64,000 nt of DNA from Sideroxydans sp. (GCA_028707175.1 JAQTUV010000005.1:62001-126000); one strand, 5' to 3'; counted from the first letter of the stretch, positions 11,433 through 20,641 are shown. Notes: generated by a model not told the origin, from the sequence alone. A program made the numbers and translations.

Positions 11433-13159
11433 ACATCCTCCTCCACAATGATATTGGGCGCGGTGATGACATTATCCAAAGGTGCATCATAGGGAACGTC
11501 AAGCGAACGCAAGGATGCGCTCATCACACTACTGAATGCGGGTGCAGCGACTTGTCCACCAAAATGCTCTTTGCCTTCTGGCTCATCCACCATCACCGCC
11601 ACGATAAGGCGAGGATTAGAAGCGGGCGCCATCCCCACAAATGAAGCCACATATTTGTCAACATAGTGGCCGCTCTCCAACTTATGTGCCGTACCCGTTT
11701 TACCTGCGACACGATAACCGGCCACTTGCGCCAAAGGTGCCGTTCCACCTGGCGCGACGACCATTTCCATCATGGCGCGTACTGCTTTGGCGGTCTCATC
11801 TGAATAGACCTTTACGCCCACGGCTGGTGTGTCTTGACGTAACAGGCTGATGGATTTCAGCTCGCCATCATTGGCAAACGCAGTATAGGCTCGCGCCAAT
11901 TGCAACAGGTTGACCGAGATGCCATTGCCATAAGACATCGTTGCCTGTTCGATTGGGCGCCATGTCTTAAAGTCACGCAAGCGTCCCGTCGCTTCGCCGG
12001 GGAATTCACTGCCAGTCGACGCGCCAAACCCACTCTCGCTCAAACTTTGCCAAAACACCTGCGGCGAAAGTGACAACGCCATCTTGGCCGCGCCCACGTT
12101 GCTGGATTTTTGAATCACCTGTGCGACGCTCAATGACGGCTCTGGGTGGGTGTCATGAATCGTGCGCCCACCGATAGTGAACTTGCCATTCTCGGTATTG
12201 ATCATGGAGTTCGGTTTGAATTTCCCAGCTTCTAACACGGCCGCTGCGGTGAACGGCTTCATCGTGGACCCAGGCTCGAACAAATCAGTCACTGCGCGAT
12301 TGCGCAACATCGCCAATGTTACTTTGGCGCGGTTGTTGGGGTTGAATGTAGGCCAATTCGCCAATGCCAACACTTCGCCCGTCTTCGCGTCCAGTACCAC
12401 GATAGAACCCGCTTTGGCTTTATGCTTTTCAACAGCCTGCTGAATCTCGCGGAAGGCTAAGAACTGAATCTTGCTATCAATACTCAACGCCACGTCACCA
12501 CCTTCTTTAGGCGCACGCAAACTGGCAACGTCTTCCACGATATGACCGCGACGATCTTTGATGACTTGCTGGCTACCCACCTTGCCACCTAGCTTTTCCT
12601 GCTGCACCAACTCAATCCCTTCGCGACCATTGTCATCGACATCCGTAAATCCGAGCAGGTGTGAAGTGACCTCCCCCCCTGGATAGTAACGACGATATTC
12701 ACGACGCATAGATACCCCGGGGATGCTTAGCAGTGCAACCTGCTGAGCCTGATCTGGGGGCAGTTGGCGCTTTAGATAAACGAACTCGCGCGAGGTATCA
12801 AATAAGCGCTGACGCAACTCCGCGTCCGTGACACCCAAGATACGCGCCAATTGCTGAACCTTTTGTGTCGATGCAACCACATCAGGCGGGCTAGCCCAGA
12901 TTGATTCAGCGGGCGTACTCACGGCCAAGGGCTCGCCATGACGATCTGTGATCATCCCGCGATGAGCAGGCACTTCGATCACACGACCATAACGCGCATC
13001 GCCCTTTTGCTGCAAAAAGTCGTTGTTGATACCTTGCAGATATATCGCTCGTACCAGCAATGCAAACATGCACGCCAACAACAATACAAAAAGTACGCGC
13101 GAACGCCATGCCGGCAAAGCAATCTGCGCGGACGTTTTGGGTACGTTGGCGTAATTCAT
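11429..13159 (-). CDS. ftsI: Septal transpeptidase FtsI (PBP3)
   Basis: Class B penicillin-binding protein that cross-links septal peptidoglycan as partner of FtsW. The 576-residue protein has an N-terminal membrane anchor (about residues 19-39, VLFVLLLACMFALLVRAIYL) and a pedestal domain starting near RGMITDRHGEPLAVSTP. The transpeptidase domain has its active-site triad motifs STMK, SSN (KSSNVG) and KTGT (GKTGTAHK). It follows ftsL with an ATGA overlap. Confidence 0.96.
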   Translation of the reverse strand: MNYANVPKTSAQIALPAWRSRVLFVLLLACMFALLVRAIYLQGINNDFLQQKGDARYGRVIEVPAHRGMITDRHGEPLAVSTPAESIWASPPDVVASTQKVQQLARILGVTDAELRQRLFDTSREFVYLKRQLPPDQAQQVALLSIPGVSMRREYRRYYPGGEVTSHLLGFTDVDDNGREGIELVQQEKLGGKVGSQQVIKDRRGHIVEDVASLRAPKEGGDVALSIDSKIQFLAFREIQQAVEKHKAKAGSIVVLDAKTGEVLALANWPTFNPNNRAKVTLAMLRNRAVTDLFEPGSTMKPFTAAAVLEAGKFKPNSMINTENGKFTIGGRTIHDTHPEPSLSVAQVIQKSSNVGAAKMALSLSPQVFWQSLSESGFGASTGSEFPGEATGRLRDFKTWRPIEQATMSYGNGISVNLLQLARAYTAFANDGELKSISLLRQDTPAVGVKVYSDETAKAVRAMMEMVVAPGGTAPLAQVAGYRVAGKTGTAHKLESGHYVDKYVASFVGMAPASNPRLIVAVMVDEPEGKEHFGGQVAAPAFSSVMSASLRSLDVPYDAPLDNVITAPNIIVEEDV

Positions 13160-13440
13160 TGCTGCACCACCACTGAGCTATTCAAACGGATGTAGCGAAT
13201 CTGCTCAGCCGGAGGCAGTTGCATCTGCAATTGCTGACGCGCGAGTTTTTCCACGCGGGCGGGCATCGCCAACGTACTCTGCTCGATCTGCAACTTCCCC
13301 CACTCCACTTCCATTTGTTGAGCCCGTTCTTTCTCGCTTTTCAGCTCTATAAACAACTTGCGCGCTTTGTGTTGCGAAGTAACAACACCTAACGCGCAAG
13401 CGATAGTTACGAAGAGCAGGAAGATGTTGAATCTAGCCAC
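13156..13440 (-). CDS. ftsL: Cell division protein FtsL (GTG start)
   Basis: Small bitopic divisome protein that forms a coiled coil with FtsB. A longer frame is open to 13479, but the GTG at 13440 is preferred. It places the residues [20 protein letters not shown] at the N-terminus, as in other FtsL proteins, and has a GGGAGG ribosome-binding site just upstream. With this start the gene overlaps rsmH by 8 bp and encodes 94 residues: one membrane span (about 5-22) and a heptad-rich periplasmic helix with [18 protein letters not shown]. It ends in an ATGA overlap with ftsI. Confidence 0.9.
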   Translation of the reverse strand: MARFNIFLLFVTIACALGVVTSQHKARKLFIELKSEKERAQQMEVEWGKLQIEQSTLAMPARVEKLARQQLQMQLPPAEQIRYIRLNSSVVVQQ

Positions 13441-14374
13441 CCATGCCTCCCAACCTCTCCGCCACGCGCAACACTGCACTACGTGCGCGCGGATTCACCG
13501 CCAATTCTTGTTCCGATGCATAGATGGGCTTGCCCACCAGCTTCACTTTTCCCTGCGGCACATCTGCTGCGCGAATGGGCACACTCTTCGGCAGCTTGTC
13601 ACCCTGCGCCATGTCGCGCATAAACTGCTTCACCATGCGGTCTTCTAGCGAGTGAAAACTAATCACCGACATGCGTCCGCCCACCTTCAGCTCATCGACA
13701 CACTGCGGCAAGACGTTCTCGAGCTCTTCGAGTTCGCGGTTGATATAAATCCGTATAGCTTGAAAGGTGCGCGTAGCCGGATTCTTGCCTGGTTCGCGGG
13801 TATGTACCGTCTTGCCGACGATATCGGCAAGTTGTTTCGTTGTATCGATTGCTCGCTCTTGGCGCGCAGCAATAATCGCCCTTGCAACCTGCCTAGCAAA
13901 CCGTTCTTCGCCGTAATCACGCACTACCTCCGTCAGTTCACCTTCGTCTGCTACCGCCAACCATTCCGCTGCTGTTTGCCCGCGACTGGTATCCATCCGC
14001 ATATCCAGTGGCGCGTCGAAACGAAAACTGAAACCGCGTTGCGCATCATCCAACTGGGGAGACGACACCCCTAAATCCAACAACACACCATCCACCTTGC
14101 CCACGTTTAACTCACGTAGTTTTTGACTCAAATGCTCAAAGCCGCTATGCACCATATGAAAGCGCACATCCTGCACCGCCTGCCCTGCTGCAATCGCCAT
14201 TGGATCTTTGTCGAATGCGATCAAGCGACCCGACGCACCGAGCTTGCTCAATATCAAGCGACTGTGCCCCCCGCGCCCGAACGTACCATCCACATAGATG
14301 CCATCAGGCTTCACCTGCAAGGCATCGACGGCTTCGTTCAATAAGACAGTCGCGTGAACCAGGTTCTGGCTCAC
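13433..14374 (-). CDS. rsmH: 16S rRNA m4C1402 methyltransferase RsmH (MraW)
   Basis: SAM-dependent enzyme that methylates N4 of C1402 in the ribosomal P site. The 313-residue protein has the SAM-binding loop [16 protein letters not shown] near residue 28, [15 protein letters not shown], and the C-terminal [16 protein letters not shown] motif with [12 protein letters not shown]. All are typical of the family. It is the second gene of the dcw operon, with an ATGA overlap to mraZ. Confidence 0.96.
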   Translation of the reverse strand: MSQNLVHATVLLNEAVDALQVKPDGIYVDGTFGRGGHSRLILSKLGASGRLIAFDKDPMAIAAGQAVQDVRFHMVHSGFEHLSQKLRELNVGKVDGVLLDLGVSSPQLDDAQRGFSFRFDAPLDMRMDTSRGQTAAEWLAVADEGELTEVVRDYGEERFARQVARAIIAARQERAIDTTKQLADIVGKTVHTREPGKNPATRTFQAIRIYINRELEELENVLPQCVDELKVGGRMSVISFHSLEDRMVKQFMRDMAQGDKLPKSVPIRAADVPQGKVKLVGKPIYASEQELAVNPRARSAVLRVAERLGGMGG

Positions 14375-14817
14375 AACGTGAAGCCCTCCAGCTCTGGAGG
14401 TAGATCATCAGCAGAGAAGCCAGACATCTTTTCGTACTGCGCTTGCCAACGCGCCTCGTCCCACAATTCGAATTTATTGCCTTGCCCCACCAGCATCACG
14501 CGCTTGTCCAGCTTGGCGTAATCGCGCAGGGTGGCCGAGATGAGCACGCGCCCAGCAGCATCCATCACCACATCTTCAGCGTGGCCGACAAGGAAGCGTT
14601 GCAAGGCGCGAATCTTTGGATTGAAAGCGGAGAGCTGCATCAATTTTTCGCGGATGGGTTGCCACTCAGGTTGCGGATACATCAGCAGACAGCCGTCTGC
14701 ATCGGCGGTCAGCACCAACTGACCCGCACAATGCGCCAGCAGCATGTCGCGATACCGAGTCGGAATCGTCAACCTGCCCTTGCCATCGATGTTGAACTGC
14801 GTCGCCCCCTGAAACAT
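14371..14817 (-). CDS. mraZ: Transcriptional regulator MraZ
   Basis: AbrB-fold DNA-binding protein, usually a ring-shaped oligomer, that represses its own dcw promoter in species where it has been studied. The 148-residue product starts [19 protein letters not shown] and contains two MraZ half-domains, each with a DxKGR/DAAGR loop ([14 protein letters not shown] and [17 protein letters not shown]). The ATG at 14817 is chosen because it matches the family N-terminus and has AAAGGGG at Shine-Dalgarno distance; a seven-residue longer start at 14838 lies inside the operator. It is the first gene of the cluster. Confidence 0.95.
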   Translation of the reverse strand: MFQGATQFNIDGKGRLTIPTRYRDMLLAHCAGQLVLTADADGCLLMYPQPEWQPIREKLMQLSAFNPKIRALQRFLVGHAEDVVMDAAGRVLISATLRDYAKLDKRVMLVGQGNKFELWDEARWQAQYEKMSGFSADDLPPELEGFTL

Positions 14818-14832
14818 AGAACCCCTTTGAAC

Positions 14833-14867
14833 CCCCATTTATTCCCACTTATCACCACTAGTTCCCA
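14833..14867 (-). promoter_or_regulatory. MraZ operator, four direct repeats
   Basis: Read on the minus strand, four pentamers TGGGA, TGGTG, TGGGA and TGGGG start exactly 10 bp apart (14867, 14857, 14847, 14837), separated by 5-bp AT-rich spacers. This is the known MraZ box pattern of TGGGN repeats with 5-nt spacers, here with four units. The first unit begins on the last base of the -10 box, so bound MraZ would block promoter clearance. Confidence 0.93.
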
Positions 14868-14895
14868 CTATATTGAAAATATATGGGTGGGTCAA
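14867..14895 (-). promoter_or_regulatory. dcw cluster sigma70 promoter (Pmra)
   Basis: On the minus strand a -35 box TTGACC (14895-14890) is followed after exactly 17 bp by a -10 box TATAGT (14872-14867). The transcription start would fall within the MraZ repeats, about 40 bp upstream of the mraZ ATG. It is the only clear promoter seen for the overlapping dcw genes. Confidence 0.9.
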
Positions 14896-15554
14896 GCAAG
14901 AAATCAGGAATTTTCTTTACGGTACAAGGAGTTAGCGCAGGAAGTTAACGCAAAACAAATATGCTTAAAAAGCAATGGATTGCACAAACAAGCTAAAGTT
15001 GTTTGTGATGGAGTCGGTACTTGTTGGCGAAAGCTGCGCCCCTTAATCATCAAAGGCTCATGTTATTCGGCAATATGTAATGAATGCGCAAAAACTACAG
15101 GAATGGGGCTGCTCACTTGAAATTGAGCCCGATGAAACCATTTTGGAAAAAGTCATTGCTGTCCGCAGGGGGGGGGGCGGGTATATATTTTGCCCACAGT
15201 AACTAGGCAAAAATTCTGAAGCCCACAGCAATGGACATCTCAATGGAGGTCGCAATGACTTTTACATTGAGCAGGTAAAAAGCACTACCGGTTGTATAGG
15301 AGGATGTTTCAAACATGCCCTCCCCCAAAAAACACAATGAGGAAGTTTGTGTTGGGTAGCTTATTGAACTTCTCCCAAGAACCTGTGTTTCATATAAATA
15401 TGCTTGGGTGCTCGCTGAATTTCTAGTTGTGATTCTTTCAGGTTATCGTGGTGATTTATGGAAGCGTCGAGTATTATGCGGCCCCAGTTTTCTGGGGGGG
15501 GACTTTATAAATGGCTGTAGATATGTTTATCAACTATTAGGTAAGGGATGAAAA
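14896..15554. other. Gene-poor intergenic region with two G-homopolymers
   Basis: No convincing gene was found in these roughly 655 bases between the dcw promoter and the lipoprotein gene. A short frame around 15060-15160 reads plausibly (AHVIRQYVMNAQKLQEWGC) but lacks a start and breaks at a run of ten G (15168-15177), so a decayed gene is possible. A second run of eight G lies at 15494-15501, shortly before a TATAAA at 15506-15511 that may be the -10 box of the lipoprotein gene. Composition is more AT-rich and mixed than the flanks. Confidence 0.5.
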
Positions 15555-15917
15555 ATGAAATTAGTTTATGTAGGTAGCATTGTTTTTGCCGTTGCACTGT
15601 CAGGTTGCGCATCTATTCTGAACGACAAAACTCAAGCGATTAACGTGTCGAGTTCAACAGGTTCGGATATCCAAGGAACTGTTAATGGCATGCCATTCAA
15701 GGCTCCAGGTGTAGTTCAAGTAACGCGTGAAAACAAGGACAAACTATTCGTCACTGAAACAGAAGGTTGCGTTAAAGAAACTATCGCCGAAAAGTCGGTT
15801 GATCCAAAATTCTTCGTCAATATTTTGAGCGGCGGTGCGTTCGGCTCTTCTACTGATTACGCGTCTGAAAAAATGTGGAAGTACAACGAAAACGTTACGA
15901 TTGCTTGCAAAAAATAA
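15555..15917 (+). CDS. Small outer-membrane-type lipoprotein
   Basis: A 120-residue predicted lipoprotein of unknown function. The signal peptide MKLVYVGSIVFAVALSGC ends in a lipobox (LSGC), so the cysteine near residue 18 should be lipidated. The mature part (ASILNDKTQAINVSSSTGS, then KMWKYNENVTIACKK) resembles a widespread family of short conserved lipoproteins with a SILNDKTQ-type start and FVNILSGGAFGSSTDYA in the second half; I do not know a function for it. A good ribosome site (AAGGGATG) precedes the ATG. The stop overlaps the next gene's ATG as TAATG, so the two are probably translated together. Confidence 0.85.
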   Translation: MKLVYVGSIVFAVALSGCASILNDKTQAINVSSSTGSDIQGTVNGMPFKAPGVVQVTRENKDKLFVTETEGCVKETIAEKSVDPKFFVNILSGGAFGSSTDYASEKMWKYNENVTIACKK

Positions 15918-17767
15918 TGCTGCCAGCAACACACTGGATAAAAAGCGGCTTCATTGCCGCTTTTTTATTTCTGTGCATTCACTCCGCTGCAGCCGCACCA
16001 ACGGATGCCGAGGCACTTATCGCAAAGCTCAATCTGAAAGCGACGCAACAACATCTGGCACGCTCATCGGTGTGGCAAGCATTACTCCATGCCAATACTA
16101 CACACCACAACATTTCCGACCAAAGTTTTCTGCTTAGCTTGCCAAATTTTTCATTGGCGGCAGAGTTGCAACACACTTTAGTTTTTTTATACTCAGGCGA
16201 TACCAGCCACGTGTGCCGTTTCCCTGCGCGTTATGTGTGGCTACGTCAACAACTTGATGCGCCTGAACTATCGCTAGATGCTTGCCCTGATGTCATCGAG
16301 TTTCGTCGCAAAGCACCGGTAGATGAAATCGCACTGGCATTTGCCAGCGAACGGATTGCCGAACCCGCCAGCATGTTGGGACATGCGTTTTTGAAACTAT
16401 CAGGCAAGAATTCTGAAGGGCTATCCGTCAGCCATGCAATTACTTTTTACACAGATGCAAACACTCTGAATTTACCTAAATTGCTCTTCGATAGCATAGT
16501 CACCGGCAAACCTGGCTATTTCAGTCTCACGCCCTATGCCGAGCAACAGCAACGCTATGTTGACGAAGAGCAGCGAAATTTATGGGAGTACACACTTGAA
16601 CTAAGTGGCGAGCAAATAGAACTGATACGTCTGCATTTACTGGAGTTGAAGCAAACTAGCCTGACTTATTTTTTTCAAAAGTATAATTGCGCGACCGTGC
16701 TGAATTATATTTTGGCAGTGTCAGGTAAAACTATCGCGACAAATGACTGGACATTAACACCCAACGATCTAATTAAACATGCGCAACACGCGGGCCTGAT
16801 TAGAGAAACTCGCGTCATCACACCGAGTCGCTGGCTATTTCTTAACCTGTCTCATCAAGTTGATGCATCACAACGCGACGCCTTAGTCGCGCACGTTAAA
16901 CAAGGTACAGCGAGTGATTATGTCGCACAGCAAGTAGGCAATTCCGCTTATCTAAACTTGGAATTAGCGCGTGCCTACAACCAATACGCTTACCTGACAC
17001 AACACCTTGAGCAAGCCCGTTGGCTTAATAATGAAGCCGACCTAACCAAGCTAAAGCAACAGCGTTTTGCCACCTTTTCACTGAGCAGCAATAATCGTTA
17101 CGACCCCATCAATACGCCCGCCGATAGTCAAGTGACGGTGGGTTTGCTACACGACAAAAATGGCGCGTCAATCAATCTGACCCTGCTACCTGTCTCGCAT
17201 ACTTTGCATGATGACAATCGCGCTTATTCGACTGAATCTAGTTTGCAACTATTTTCGACAACGCTCAAAATCCTGACACGTAGTCGGCAAATAGAATTGG
17301 AGCAACTCACTATTTTTGAGATGCAATCTTTGCAGCCTTACACCCCGATCACAGGCGGAGCAGCAAGCCGTTTTCGGCTGGCAATAGAAATGCAAAAAGA
17401 TAAGCAGTTGTTGATGCATCGGGTGTTTGCCATGAGTGGCGGCTACGGGTTAAACCAACGTGTCACGGACGATATAGATATGTATGCCTTGCTTGGCGGC
17501 GGCATCAGTTATACGGGCGTGGGGAGTTTTTTTTATACGACGCTGGAATCGGGTGCGATTATTCGAGAGGTGTGGGATATGAAAAGCGCACTGCTGTTGA
17601 CGCGCACTGACCGCCAGTTTGCAGCGAATTCGCACTACTACACCGTCAGCTTAAATCAAGTCAAGTTTCTAACATCTGACACTAGCATCAACTTTCATTG
17701 GCAGCGCGACTTTAATCAATCTCAGCAACAACACCGCATTGCGTTTTCGTTAAAACGGCTGTTTTGA
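15917..17767 (+). CDS. Periplasmic DUF4105 (Lnb N-terminal domain-like) protein
   Basis: A 616-residue exported protein. The start at 15917 gives a signal peptide (GFIAAFLFLCIHSAAAA) and a TAATG overlap with the lipoprotein stop; a longer frame from 15875 lies inside that gene. Residues about 130-330 contain the DUF4105 core, recognisable by ASERIAEPASMLGHAFLKLS and FQKYNCATVLNYIL, whose conserved His and Cys suggest a papain/NlpC-like hydrolase-type fold. That reading is inference, since family members are not characterised. The C-terminal half has alternating hydrophobic strands ending in aromatic-basic IAFSLKRLF, as in an outer-membrane-facing domain. A terminator-like hairpin lies in its first codons. 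Confidence 0.82.
   Translation: MLPATHWIKSGFIAAFLFLCIHSAAAAPTDAEALIAKLNLKATQQHLARSSVWQALLHANTTHHNISDQSFLLSLPNFSLAAELQHTLVFLYSGDTSHVCRFPARYVWLRQQLDAPELSLDACPDVIEFRRKAPVDEIALAFASERIAEPASMLGHAFLKLSGKNSEGLSVSHAITFYTDANTLNLPKLLFDSIVTGKPGYFSLTPYAEQQQRYVDEEQRNLWEYTLELSGEQIELIRLHLLELKQTSLTYFFQKYNCATVLNYILAVSGKTIATNDWTLTPNDLIKHAQHAGLIRETRVITPSRWLFLNLSHQVDASQRDALVAHVKQGTASDYVAQQVGNSAYLNLELARAYNQYAYLTQHLEQARWLNNEADLTKLKQQRFATFSLSSNNRYDPINTPADSQVTVGLLHDKNGASINLTLLPVSHTLHDDNRAYSTESSLQLFSTTLKILTRSRQIELEQLTIFEMQSLQPYTPITGGAASRFRLAIEMQKDKQLLMHRVFAMSGGYGLNQRVTDDIDMYALLGGGISYTGVGSFFYTTLESGAIIREVWDMKSALLLTRTDRQFAANSHYYTVSLNQVKFLTSDTSINFHWQRDFNQSQQQHRIAFSLKRLF
15941..15966 (+). terminator. Terminator-like hairpin inside the DUF4105 signal-peptide codons
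   Basis: The sequence AAAAGCGGC, a 6-nt loop, GCCGCTTTT and a T-run (15961-15966) form a perfect 9-bp stem with a U tract, the look of an intrinsic terminator. It lies 24 bases after the DUF4105 start codon and 24 bases after the lipoprotein stop. It could end most lipoprotein transcripts and let only some continue, depending on ribosome occupancy of the overlapping gene. Confidence 0.7.
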
Positions 17768-18025
17768 GACCGCTAGATTCCCAATCACCAAAAAGGTTTT
17801 CGTTTTCATGCCTGTAATTTCCGCGTACATGTTCTGTGGCAAGCAGCCTGGCAGATCATGCACTTTCACTCATTACGACTCCCCAAATTAGATTTATAAA
17901 TCCTCCCGAGGCACTACTAATATTCGCGATAGTATCGACGCTTGTTATGGGTGCGACTATAGCAATAAACCTGCTCATAAAACAATTTGGGCAAGAACAA
18001 ATCACCCTGCATTTAATTCTGAGCC

Positions 18026-18763
18026 TCAACTTGCTCGATACGCCGCCCACTTCTTAGAACTTTCCAAACTGGCGATCTTGTCTTCGGCGCGTATGCCGAA
18101 GCGGTTGGGGAATTGTCCTTCTAGCCACTTCACGATTGGCATGAGTTCTTGCCGCTCGGAAGCTGTAGCTGAATCATCCATCTCGAACACACCCAAACCT
18201 TGCTCGACTGCTTGCAGGTAGTTATCTGAATCGCTGATGCTGGTGAGGAAGGGCAGTTTGAGCGAGGTAAGGAAACGTTCCAGCGCGGCATAGTTGTTAG
18301 AAGAGCGCATGCGTACGCGGTTGGCAACGACGGCGATCTTGGCTTTGGAGGTGTGCGCGCCGCCCACTAGAAATAGGTCTTTGATGAAGTCAGCGGTGGC
18401 ACGGATGTCGATGGCTGAAGGTGCAACGGGGATGATGATGTGGCTAGCCTTACGCACTAGCTCTTTGAGCAACAACCCAGAAGCGCCTGCTGGCGCATCG
18501 ATGATCAATACTTCTGTTTCTAAAGGTACGAATCCTTGCCGACTGTGCAAGGCAACATTACCTTTGGCGGGTGCGGCATTAGCGCCATGAATGTTATTCA
18601 TTGAGGCAGGTCGCGCTTTTAACCAATGTAGGCTGGAGCCTTGAGGGTCGTAATCGGCTATGGCTGTACGCACTTTTTTACTGGCATAAAAACTGGCAAG
18701 GTTGGTGGCAAGCGTAGTTTTGCCCGAGCCGCCTTTCGAATTGATCACCAATATCGTTTGCAC
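18026..18763 (-). CDS. Orphan ParA/MinD-family ATPase
   Basis: A 245-residue P-loop ATPase of the ParA/Soj type. It has the deviant Walker A motif INSKGGSGKTTLATNLA at about residues 7-23 and the A' region ADYDPQGSSLHWLKAR. The switch II/Walker B stretch is VLIIDAPAGASGLLL. The GTG at 18763 is chosen because AAAGGA precedes it at five bases and the protein then begins MQTILVINSKGG, as in the family; the frame is open 13 codons further. No ParB gene or parS-like cluster accompanies it, so it is not the chromosome segregation ParA by context and may position some other cargo. It follows the AlgR-like regulator on the same strand after 79 bp. Confidence 0.85.
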   Translation of the reverse strand: MQTILVINSKGGSGKTTLATNLASFYASKKVRTAIADYDPQGSSLHWLKARPASMNNIHGANAAPAKGNVALHSRQGFVPLETEVLIIDAPAGASGLLLKELVRKASHIIIPVAPSAIDIRATADFIKDLFLVGGAHTSKAKIAVVANRVRMRSSNNYAALERFLTSLKLPFLTSISDSDNYLQAVEQGLGVFEMDDSATASERQELMPIVKWLEGQFPNRFGIRAEDKIASLESSKKWAAYRAS

Positions 18764-18842
18764 ACTATTCCTTTGCTCAGTGCCCCGTCCAACCCCAAAC
18801 ACACGCTAATGCATGTATCCCATTCTTTGAATATGCCCATAA

Positions 18843-19607
18843 TCAACCCAAGCTCTTTACGCCAGACCACTGGCGTCGACTCACAGGAAGCTTTTCGTCG
18901 ATGCCTTTCAATTTGACCAACCAACCACTCTCGCCCTCATCCCCACCCTTTTCAAAACCTGCAATGGCTAACTTTGCCACTAGGCAACTGCGATGAATAC
19001 GCACAAAGCGCACTGCAAATTCTCTTTCTAGGGCGGTGAGTGATTCTTCGATGAGGTATTCACGTTCAGCAGTACGCACCGTGACGTATTTCATCTCTGC
19101 GCGCAGATACACAACCTCTTCCAAGGGAACGAGAATGATCTTGCCTCGTTCATGCACAGACAAATTAACGCGCGGCTCTGGCATCAACTCCTGCAAGACC
19201 TCTGTTCGAATAGGTACGGCATCCCGCGCACGCGTCAGCGCTTCGAACAATCGCCCCAAACGGATAGGCTTAAGCAGGTAATCAATCGCGCGCTGCTCAA
19301 ACGCATTGATCGCATAATTGTCGTATGCAGTGGTAAAGATGATGACGGGAGGCTGTTCCAGTTTATTAAGGTGACGGGCTAGTTCGATGCCATCCATCTC
19401 TGGCATACGAATATCCATGAGCACGACTTCCGCATGAATCTCATTGAGCCTTTCAAGCGCTTCCCGCCCGTTCGCCGCCTCTCCAACTACTTGCAATGTC
19501 AGTTGCTCATTACAATCGGCAAGTAATTCTTTCAGACGATTACGCGCAGGTGTTTCGTCATCAACGATAAACACGGTGAGCGGCAGGATGACTGCGTCAT
19601 TGCTCAT
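18843..19607 (-). CDS. LytTR response regulator, AlgR-like
   Basis: A 254-residue two-component response regulator. The receiver domain has the acidic pair at VDDETP (D16/D17) and the phospho-acceptor Asp65 in VVLMDIRMPEMDG. The C-terminal half is a LytTR DNA-binding domain (INLSVHERGKIIL-like entry, FVRIHRSCLV, VSRRQWSGVKSL). The start overlaps the stop of the sensor kinase as ATGA. The argH-kinase-regulator arrangement is the one around algZ/algR in pseudomonads and many betaproteobacteria, where hemC usually follows; here a ParA-like gene follows instead. Confidence 0.9.
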   Translation of the reverse strand: MSNDAVILPLTVFIVDDETPARNRLKELLADCNEQLTLQVVGEAANGREALERLNEIHAEVVLMDIRMPEMDGIELARHLNKLEQPPVIIFTTAYDNYAINAFEQRAIDYLLKPIRLGRLFEALTRARDAVPIRTEVLQELMPEPRVNLSVHERGKIILVPLEEVVYLRAEMKYVTVRTAEREYLIEESLTALEREFAVRFVRIHRSCLVAKLAIAGFEKGGDEGESGWLVKLKGIDEKLPVSRRQWSGVKSLG

Positions 19608-20641
19608 AGCGACTCCTTTACGTAGGGAATAAGAATATGCACGCGATATCGATCCGCCCCTTGCTCTACTTCATACTGCGCCTCAACATCAAATAACAAG
19701 GAGAGCCGCTCCCTGATATTAGACAGCGCGATCTTGTTTCCTTTTGTATTTGGCGCGGCCGTCGCTGAGACTGGATTGCTTACCCATAAATGCAGCGCTT
19801 CACCTGAACGATATATCTTGACCTCGATGACGCCATTCTCAACCATTGGTTCGATGCCGTGGTAAACAGCATTCTCCAATAGTGGCTGCAATACGAGCGG
19901 AGGAATAAGTGCATCGGCAGGCATCGCGACCGTATCCCAATCGACTTGCAAACGATCACCCATTCGTAACTTCTCAAGTGCTAGATATTGGCGTGCTAAC
20001 TCGACCTCCTTATCCAGCCGGACCAATTCGTGCGGCTCGCTCATCGCCATTCGAAATAAGTCGGCCATATCTTCCAAGGCAGATTCGGCGCGTTTAGGGT
20101 CGGCACGTACGATAGCTAGCACGGCATTAATACTATTGAAAAGGAAGTGAGGGCGGATACGCGCCTGTAAAGCTTGCAGCCTAGCGGCGTGTTTTGCAGG
20201 AGATAGTGCCAGTGCACGCCAGCGAAAATAACTCAACAAGATCAGCGTCACAATGATGCTCTCCAGCACATGACGAATCTTTCTGAACGCATCAAAATCA
20301 TTTTGATAGGCAAAAAGTTCGCCCACAAAGTGGTCGATTCCAAAGGTGATGCCCCCCGCAATCGCCGCGACGCTCAATACCCCCTGCCAATAGGGCATGC
20401 GTGCTAACCAGGGATTCAAGCCATTGAGGAGTAACAACGACATCAGCAACATAGGTTGCAACAAGGCCGACCCATCGACCAGTTGTTGGAGCAGATCATA
20501 GAATCTGTGGGCTTGAGTAAGCGCTACAAAGAGCGCGATGCCATTAACTAATAGCACGATCCGCATCACCGTTCCCAAGTTGCGGAAGTTAGGTAACAGC
20601 GTAGGTGTATTGATTTGATTTATACTGTGCGACTCCGGCAT
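19604..20641 (-). CDS. Sensor histidine kinase, AlgZ/LytS family
   Basis: A 345-residue membrane kinase that should phosphorylate the LytTR regulator encoded next. Residues about 26-140 hold four or five membrane spans. The His_kinase domain has the phospho-acceptor His165 in [14 protein letters not shown], and the ATPase N-box [18 protein letters not shown] follows. The classical G-boxes are reduced, as usual in this family. It starts at 20641, only 36 bp from the divergent argH ATG, so the two promoters must overlap each other's 5' coding regions or lie within them. Confidence 0.9.
   Translation of the reverse strand: MPESHSINQINTPTLLPNFRNLGTVMRIVLLVNGIALFVALTQAHRFYDLLQQLVDGSALLQPMLLMSLLLLNGLNPWLARMPYWQGVLSVAAIAGGITFGIDHFVGELFAYQNDFDAFRKIRHVLESIIVTLILLSYFRWRALALSPAKHAARLQALQARIRPHFLFNSINAVLAIVRADPKRAESALEDMADLFRMAMSEPHELVRLDKEVELARQYLALEKLRMGDRLQVDWDTVAMPADALIPPLVLQPLLENAVYHGIEPMVENGVIEVKIYRSGEALHLWVSNPVSATAAPNTKGNKIALSNIRERLSLLFDVEAQYEVEQGADRYRVHILIPYVKESL

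Noticed and set aside
14443-15120. Long plus-strand frame running through mraZ into the gap
   Set aside because: Most of it is antisense to mraZ and its operator, and the part past 14900 has no recognisable protein or ribosome site.
17836-18057. 73-codon GTG-start frame with one membrane-like segment
   Set aside because: No Shine-Dalgarno, it overlaps the 3' end of the ParA-type gene, and the composition is that of a gap; a real small protein cannot be excluded.
18026-18763. Chromosome partition locus
   Set aside because: There is no ParB, no parS cluster and no gidA/gidB neighbourhood.
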